21,780 nt of DNA from Mesotaenium endlicherianum. Taxonomy: Eukaryota > Streptophyta > Zygnematophyceae > Zygnematales > Mesotaeniaceae. Below the pieces are notes generated by a model. That model saw only the letters and a program-made list of their open reading frames with translations, ran no database searches and had not been told where the DNA came from. The translations under genes and the position numbers were made by a program. Location: assembly GCA_009602735.1 (NCBI GenBank), contig WELA01001559.1, forward strand, positions 1 to 21,780, read 5' to 3'. Shown piece after piece: positions 16,456 through 21,780 of the stretch; position 1 is the stretch's first letter, and each line of letters starts with the position of its first letter.

Positions 16456-18157
16456 CTAATAACAGCGTGCTATCCCTTTCGCCCCCAGCCTACAGCCCTT
16501 CGGAGGGAGATGTCCCTGAAGTCCTATACTCAGGGGAGCCAAACTTCTCCTGTCTTGGGGTTTTCTGAAGCCTGTCAGAGAGGGAGGTTTCGTGTAAGGA
16601 CCCCGCGGAGAACGCAGTAACTGGGCTGTTTCCTCCTGCACAATCTGGAGGGAGGCAGCCTTCTCCTGGGCAGCCCTCAAACTGACAGGTACGTATACCG
16701 GCATCCCAGAAGGATGTTGCATGACATGAGCCAAGGGTACATGCCCTCTCTGCGAGGGAGATGCTGGCAGGCCTCTTGCTATCTCCCGAGCAGCCCTCCT
16801 GTCTGCCCTGTCCGACTGGGTCTCCTTGCCTGGAGATGGGCTCTGTCCTCTGGCAGTCCCCAGCCAAGTGATATCCTCCTCTTGAGCGGGTTGCGGCGGG
16901 GCCCACCCCGTCTTCTCCCTCACAGGGGATGTGGCAGGTGTCAGGATCACGGCGGGGCTAGTGTCTTCCTCCTCGTCTTCCTCCTCGTCTTCCTCCGACT
17001 CCTCCTCCTCGCCGTCCCCGGGTTCCTNAAGACTTCTGGGGTCTCCTTGTCCGCTGCTCCAGCTCTTCCCGAGAAAAAGAATATCCTACTGACCTTCCCC
17101 TTTTGGGTGCTGGTGGGGGCTGCTGAGTCCGGACCGCATAGAGGTCCTTTTCCCCCTGCTTACTTGCCCATTTGGCATAAGCGTGCTTCCCTTTGGAGAA
17201 TGACTCTCGGGCCCTGCTTCTGTCCCCCTGCATCTCTTGGCTCATGCAGTCTCTGACTCCATCCAATCTTGGGTCCCAAGCCGCAATGTGAGGGGGCAAT
17301 ACTATGTTCCCCTTTAGGTCTGTCAGGAAATCCTCATCCGTCGCCCTGTCATTCTGCTGGTCCCTCATGTTGATGGTCATCCACTGCCAATCAGTGGGCT
17401 TTTGGAAGAAGGCCGCGTCTGTCTTCTTAAGAGTACAAGGGTACCAGTGCCCTGCAAAGTTCTGCTGACTGGTTTCTCTGGCCAAGAATTCCCAGGTCCT
17501 CCTCTCCACCTCATTGTACATGGCCTTGAACTTGTTGTGGGGTGTTGAGTCCTTGAAGCTGTCTGCGTCCATGGGGATCATCCTAATGACCCTATCTGTC
17601 CCCCAGATACCAGGAATCGAGACAGCTCCTGCTTCGTTCACCTGGGCCATTGCCTTGGCCTCTCCAATTGTATATCCTACCATCCTGGCGTAATCGTGGT
17701 AGAGGAGGAGCCCTGTGCCGACCTCTATATACTTGTCAAAGTTTTCGGATGTCTCCCCTTCCTTCTGGAGGATTTCCTTCTGCGACTCACTGCGACTTCT
17801 CTGGGCATACTTGAAGGCCTCCTCCAGTAGATCAAAGCCCTTGCCCAGCACCGTGTAGCGGTAGCTGCTGATTCTCCTCTGTTCTTCTTCTTCAGCCTGC
17901 TGCTTCCGCTTCTCCTCAGCTTGCCTCTCCTCCTCTGCTTTCTTGGCCTCCTCTGCAGCTTTTCTGTCCATTTCTTCCTGCCTCAGTCTGGCCTGTTCCT
18001 CCTCCTCCTCCTTCTTCTGTGCCTCCCGCTGTTGTTGGAGTCGTTGTGATTCCCGAGCGGTGATAGAAGATGATTCGATGTCTCCACGGAATTGCAAGTA
18101 TTCTGCATGTGCCTCTTCCGCCCTTCTCTTCCTCTTGAGCTCCGACTTTTGAGTCAT
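16456..18157 (-). pseudogene. ORF3 of A2: coiled-coil protein between pol and 3' LTR
   Basis: About 567 codons from the ATG at 18157 (an earlier in-frame stop limits the frame; TTG at 18166 is unlikely as a start) to the TAG at 16456. Order: basic KRKRR at residues 8-12; a long charged coiled coil at about 35-97 rich in Glu, Lys, Arg and Gln; a globular part at about 100-330 with WYPCTLKKTDAAFF and LPPHIAAWDPRLDGV; a Pro-rich KRGRS stretch; an acidic tract of Glu/Asp; and an Arg-rich C-terminal part. No signal peptide or membrane segment is seen, so it is not Env-like. It has no zinc knuckle or known enzyme motif. The frame changes at the unknown base N (17028), which may be assembly damage rather than mutation. 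A3 and 8429-8500 carry homologous pieces, showing it belongs to the family. Function unknown. Confidence 0.82.
17028..17028. other. single unknown base in ORF3
   Basis: One N lies where the ORF3 frame changes. Compared with A3 the surrounding 35 bases are 1-2 bases short, so the apparent frameshift cannot be trusted. Confidence 0.95.
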
Positions 18158-18481
18158 CCTGCTCAATCATAAACACAATGCAGTTAGTGAAGTCGTGATA
18201 TTTTGCCGCTACTGAGTGCCCTTGATGAAGAGGAACGCGATTGGGAGAGTTCCTAGTGTGGAGTACCTGGTGTGAGTGAATATAAGGGAAAATTGAGTTG
18301 GAGAGCAAGTGAGTGTGAGCGCAGATTGAGTGTGTAATATGGTCATCAGAGAATACCACTCCCTCCAACTTAATTTTAAAGGTGGGCAGCCTGTCACAAC
18401 TGCCACTAACTGTCGCATCCCCCTCAAACTTATATGGAGACAGGACCTCCTGTCACCTTCCCGTGTCAACTGAAATGACTG
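18158..18481 (-). other. spacer between pol and ORF3 of A2
   Basis: No gene. On the minus strand it has two purine tracts, AAGTTTGAGGGGGA (18431-18418) and AAGTTGGAGGGA (18371-18360). The second is identical over 12 bases to the polypurine tract at the 3' LTR. TATAAG lies just upstream of the first tract. A pyrimidine-rich stretch ending CACACCAG (AG at 18268-18267) could be a splice acceptor 109 nt before the ORF3 ATG. Confidence 0.65.
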
Positions 18482-19729
18482 TTAGGGAGGTGCCCCAGCC
18501 GCCCGAAGGTGGAACCGTTTCAACGCCCCTTTGGCATTGGTCAGCTGATCTTTAAATTCCCAAGTGTCCCCGGATGCATCGTAACCCTTCCATCGGATGA
18601 GGTACTGCATGACATATTTAGACGATTGACGGACCGAGCGAGCGTCTAAAATTTCATCGACCTCATATTCCTCAGGATCGCCGTCCCGGACAGCGGGGAC
18701 CGGTCCCGGTTGGACAGGCAACCGACCTGTGAACAGCGTATCACCTTTGATGTATGGATCCAGGAAGGAGACATTAAAGACCGGGTGACCCTTGTAGTCT
18801 GCTGACATGTTTAATTTGTAGGCATTCTGACCGACACGACGGACCACCGAATATGGACCGACCCAGACAGGGCCAAGCTTTTTCTTGACCACACCAGGGA
18901 GGTACAGGTGCTGAGAATGCAGTTTGACTAAGTCCCCCTTGTAAAACGTCAGCTCCCGACGGTGNTAAAACGTCAGTTCCCGACGGTGTTGATTAGCGTA
19001 TTTTTGTTGGTTTTCTTGGGCCTTGTGCAGGTTCCGTTGGACTTCTGACAGGGTGTCCGCAAACTCCTGAGTTAATTGGAGGGAGACCCGGTTGTCAATC
19101 CCATGAGGGTCAGTTAAAGATTCCCCTAGCACATCTAAAGGAGACTTAGGGACTCTACCCAGGCTGAGTTCAAAAGGAGTCTTGCCCGTTGACGCGTGCA
19201 CCGCACTGTTGACCGCAAACTGAATTTGAGGCAACAGGTCATCCCAATTATCTTGTTTTTGGTTAATATATGCTCTCAGCACCTCCTGCAGAACTCGGTT
19301 AGTTCTTTCAGTCTGCCCATCAGTCTGAGGGTGGTTTGCTGTGCTGAGCAGCTGTTTGACTCCCATTAACCCCATTAAAGCTCTCCAGAACTTAGAGGTG
19401 AATTTTGAGTCTCTGTCTGAGATGATATTAGAAGGGAGCCCATGTTGGCATACTACATGGTTGTAAAACTGTCTCGCTGTTTCGAGTGCAGTCACTTTGA
19501 CAGTTGTGGGGATAAAAATGACCATTTTTGTCAGTTTATCCACGACTACCAGTATTGAATCATGCCCGTTGGCAGTTCTTGGTAGTGAGACCACCCAGTC
19601 CATGGATATAGTTTCCCAGCGTCCAGCTGGGATGGGCAGCGGTTGCAAGAGACCTCCGGGTGGTGTGTGCCGAGACTTATTTCTCTGACACTGGTCACAG
19701 GACTTGACATATTTCAAGACCTCCCGGGG
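18482..19729 (-). pseudogene. integrase core and chromodomain of A2
   Basis: It continues the pol frame after a TAA at 19732-19730 that falls in the zinc module (CDQC is downstream of it). Numbering from the TTG codon at 19717, the triad is D40 (SMDW), D101 (ISDRDSKF) and E137 (GQTERTN). The GPY/F module is near 287-300 (VGPYSVVRR) and the chromodomain is at about 350-403 (YLIRWKGYDASGDTWE). The protein ends at the TAG before 18481. A 23-bp duplication around an N at 18965 repeats HRRELTF in frame. The chromodomain places family A among the chromoviruses. Apart from the stop and the seam the frame is open. Confidence 0.9.
18942..18988. other. assembly seam: 23-bp repeat around a single N
   Basis: 18942-18964 and 18966-18988 are the same 23 bases with one difference (C at 18953, T at 18977), separated by N at 18965. 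This pattern is expected when two overlapping contig ends are joined without merging. Confidence 0.85.
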
Positions 19730-20455
19730 TTACCCCTCCCAATGATAATGTTTTGCCAGTTTGCCGACAGTTTTGGCCTGCCCCACATGTCCACCCAGGA
19801 GACTGTCATGAGCTTGACTCAGTAAGAGAGACCTTATTTCCAAGTTATTAGGAATGACCAGCTTCAGCCTGCCTGAAGTGGTTTCAGTCACCCAGACCCC
19901 TCCCTTAAGCTTATACCCAAGTGCAGTAGCACGACACACACCAGTAGTGGGGCTGGGCTCAAATGTTGGGTCAGAAAGGTAGGCTTTCCTAAGTTGTTCT
20001 AGGAAGGACTTTTTCACTTTTAGTGAAGTGAGTGCACACAGGACTTTATCTACAGCATGCTGACTAAAGTTCCTTTCTTGCAAGTCAGGTCTTCTACAGA
20101 GTGCATCAACAGGATTCAACTTCCCTGGTTTGTAGTCAATCTGGACTTGGAACAGCTCCAGCATCTGGCTCCAGCGGTTCTCCCTCCTCGACAGCTTGGA
20201 CTTCTTCTGAAAGTGAGTCAGAGCTAGATGATCTGTAATCACCTTAAAAGCTTTACCATGTAAGTATGCTCTCCACTGTTTGAGTACATGAATGATAGCT
20301 AGCAGCTCTTTATCATGCACTGAGTAATTAATCTCCGCTGGATTAAATTTCATAGACTCATACAACATAGGATGCCACTCCTGCCGTACCTTACCATCCT
20401 TTGTGGTTTTGTCAGCAGGCTGCAACAAAATAGCACCCATGGCAAAGTCAGAGGC
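19730..20455 (-). pseudogene. RNase H and start of integrase, A2
   Basis: The frame begins at [12 protein letters not shown] (20455 on), just after a small deletion in A2. It includes the RNase H glutamate (VHDKELLAIIH) and aspartate (VITDHLAL), the end motif NPVDALCRR, a linker, and the first zinc ligands of integrase (AHDSLLGGHVG). It ends at TAA 19732-19730. The first RNase H aspartate, expected in a TDASD motif at the junction, is lost with the deletion, so this copy would lack RNase H activity even if the frame were restored. Confidence 0.87.
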
Positions 20456-21216
20456 ACCACCTGCACCGGTTTGCTGGGGTCATACACGGCTAGCACTGGG
20501 GCAGAGCAAAGGGCATCTTTAAGGGTCTGGAAGGCAACCTGCTGCTCTTCCCCCCACACATACCCGATGTCTTTCTTAGTAAGGTCAGTCAGTTGTCTTG
20601 CCTTTGTGGAATAATTCTCAATGAATTTCCTATAGTAGTTAGCCAACCCGAGGAATAATCTAACTTCAGAGACAGACTGTTGTACTGGCCAGTCCCTTAT
20701 GGTCTGGACTTTCTTAGGATCCACACTGATGCCCTCTTTACTGACAACGTGGCCTAAGAATTCAATATTTTCCTTAAAGAAATCACACTTGCTCATTTTA
20801 GCATACAAGTGCTTTTTCCGCAGAGTATCCAGGACTTTCTTTAAGTGTTCAGTGTGCTGAGCTTCATCTTTAGAGAAAATTAAAATATCATCCAGGAAAA
20901 CTTGCACAAACTTATCCAAATAAGGTCTGAAAATGTCATTCATAGCACCCATGAAGGTAGCAGGGGCATTAGTCAGTCCAAATGGCATCACGTTGAACTC
21001 ATAGTGCCCATAACGTGTACGGAAGGCAGTCTTGTATTCATCCCCCTCAGCAATTCTGATTTGATGATAACCACTCTTGAGATCTATCTTACTGAACACC
21101 TTAGCACCAGACAGGGTATCAAGCAAGTCTTTGATCCTGGGTAAAGCATACTTGTTTTTTACTGTAATTCTGTTCAGGGCTCTGTAATCCACACACATCC
21201 TCATACTGCCATCCTT
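20456..21216 (-). pseudogene. reverse transcriptase of A2
   Basis: Flanked by TAA (21219-21217, where A1 reads AAG AAA) and by a frameshift near 20455. Contains MCVDYRALN, the catalytic [23 protein letters not shown], the active-site [21 protein letters not shown] and [12 protein letters not shown], ending in the connection [14 protein letters not shown]. All RT motifs are present. The FLDD form of the active site is common in chromoviruses. Confidence 0.92.
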
Positions 21217-21780
21217 TTATTTAACAAATAGGATGGGTGCGCCGTAAGGTGATTTACTGGGAGAAATGTAACCATTTTCCTCAAGCACTGCAATTTGTTT
21301 TTTCAACTCCTCGCTCTCCACATAAGACAAGCCACAAGTGCGTTGCCAAGGTGGCTGAGTCCTAGGTAATAGATCAATCCTATGATCTACTTCCCTCTTA
21401 GGTGGTAGTCCTGGAGGCATATTAAATACATCAGTGTACTGAGCAACAATTTTTGCAGCAGTAGGGTGCTCCGGAGGGCTTACCTTTTTCTCAACCACTT
21501 CTTCAGGTTGAGGAGGTACCTCTCTTAGCAGCAGACAGAACATTCTGTCCTCCTTCTGGTTCCAGCTTTTGACGAACTCCATTGCATTCAGCAACTTGCA
21601 TCCTTCTGGAAGCCTCTTCTTTTCCTTCATTTGCCATCCACACAGGACAAGAGGAAGAGCACTGGTGGGTGCCAAGTCAGTCTGCCCATCACTGGCTCCT
21701 CTCACTTTAACTGTACCTCTGCTCCAACACACTTCAGCTTGATGTCTATTAAGCCAGGACCTGCCTAGCACGAGATCATA
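21217..21780 (-). pseudogene. protease/RT linker of A2, partial at the right edge
   Basis: The frame enters from the right edge at [16 protein letters not shown], the C-terminal part of the protease. It continues through the protease-RT linker to ILFVK and a premature TAA at 21219-21217. The protease active site lies outside the window. The 163 bases from 21618 to 21780 and the stretch back to about 21551 are identical to A1. Confidence 0.88.

Larger units (their letters stand above)
15693..21780 (-). mobile_element. Ty3/gypsy element A2 (family A), protease to 3' LTR
   Basis: In element order: protease (21780-21220), RT (21216-20456), RNase H and integrase zinc module (20455-19733), integrase core and chromodomain (19729-18482), spacer (18481-18158), ORF3 (18157-16456), hairpin and polypurine tract, 3' LTR (16413-15693). 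It is inserted into an open frame of element D. The five bases outside the LTR are AAAGG (15688-15692), the expected target duplication beyond the right edge. Pol has two premature TAA and one frameshift, so this copy is not autonomous. Confidence 0.92.

Noticed and set aside
16960..17030. 12-bp repeat TCTTCCTCCTCG as a CRISPR-like or regulatory array
   Set aside because: It is the coding sequence of the acidic tract in ORF3, a simple codon repeat.
16456..18157. ORF3 as an envelope (env) gene
   Set aside because: Its position fits, but there is no signal peptide, membrane segment or cysteine pattern. The N-terminal half is a charged coiled coil.
17916..18368. 150-codon minus-strand frame overlapping the start of ORF3
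   Set aside because: It is in another frame, contradicted by the ORF3 homology in A3, and has no recognisable content. The upstream ATG is in weak context.

Overview
This window is eukaryotic nuclear DNA made almost entirely of nested Ty3/gypsy LTR retrotransposons. No host gene is visible. The host is most likely a plant-lineage (streptophyte) genome. The reasons are chromodomain integrases of chromovirus type and a primer site reading TGGTATCGGAGC, close to the initiator-Met-tRNA site common in plant elements. The exact lineage cannot be read from the sequence. Two single-N positions mark assembly seams.

Layout, left to right. (1) 1-3611, minus strand: element A1, family A, the youngest-looking copy: 5' LTR, primer site, intact gag, and an open protease/RT frame leaving the left edge. 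It sits inside (2) 3612-5692, plus strand: the 3' end of element C (integrase C-terminus, chromodomain, 3' UTR, 503-bp LTR). (3) 5693-5808: a short unassigned stretch. (4) 5809-8428, plus strand: element A3, a deleted family-A copy with two LTRs around a decayed piece of the family's third ORF. A further 72-bp scrap of that ORF follows. (5) 8501-15692, minus strand: element D, a different Ty3/gypsy type, cut at its upstream end by (6) 15693-21780, minus strand: element A2, carrying protease, RT, RNase H, integrase-chromodomain, a third ORF and the 3' LTR.

A1 and A2 overlap in protease/RT (about 96% identical by eye over 847 bp) and share LTRs, so together they show a whole family-A element of about 8.85 kb: LTR, primer site, gag, pol in the -1 frame, then an extra ORF of about 567 codons between pol and the 3' LTR. 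The gag/pol junction of A1 has a textbook -1 frameshift signal: U UUA AAA, a 7-nt spacer and a perfect 10-bp stem. The extra ORF has no membrane segment. It is a coiled-coil, acidic-tract protein I do not recognise.

Element D is the most unusual part. Its integrase ends in a PHD finger (C4HC3) instead of a chromodomain. No aspartic protease motif lies between its gag-like region and RT. Its gag-like region ends at UAG CAA CUA, which matches the leaky-stop motif UAG-CAR-YYA. Upstream, an ORF truncated by A2 resembles motifs IX and X of C5 cytosine methyltransferases. D would therefore be a retrotransposon with a chromatin reader and possibly a DNA methylation enzyme. It is decayed, with several stops and a frameshift, so intact relatives are needed to confirm the design.
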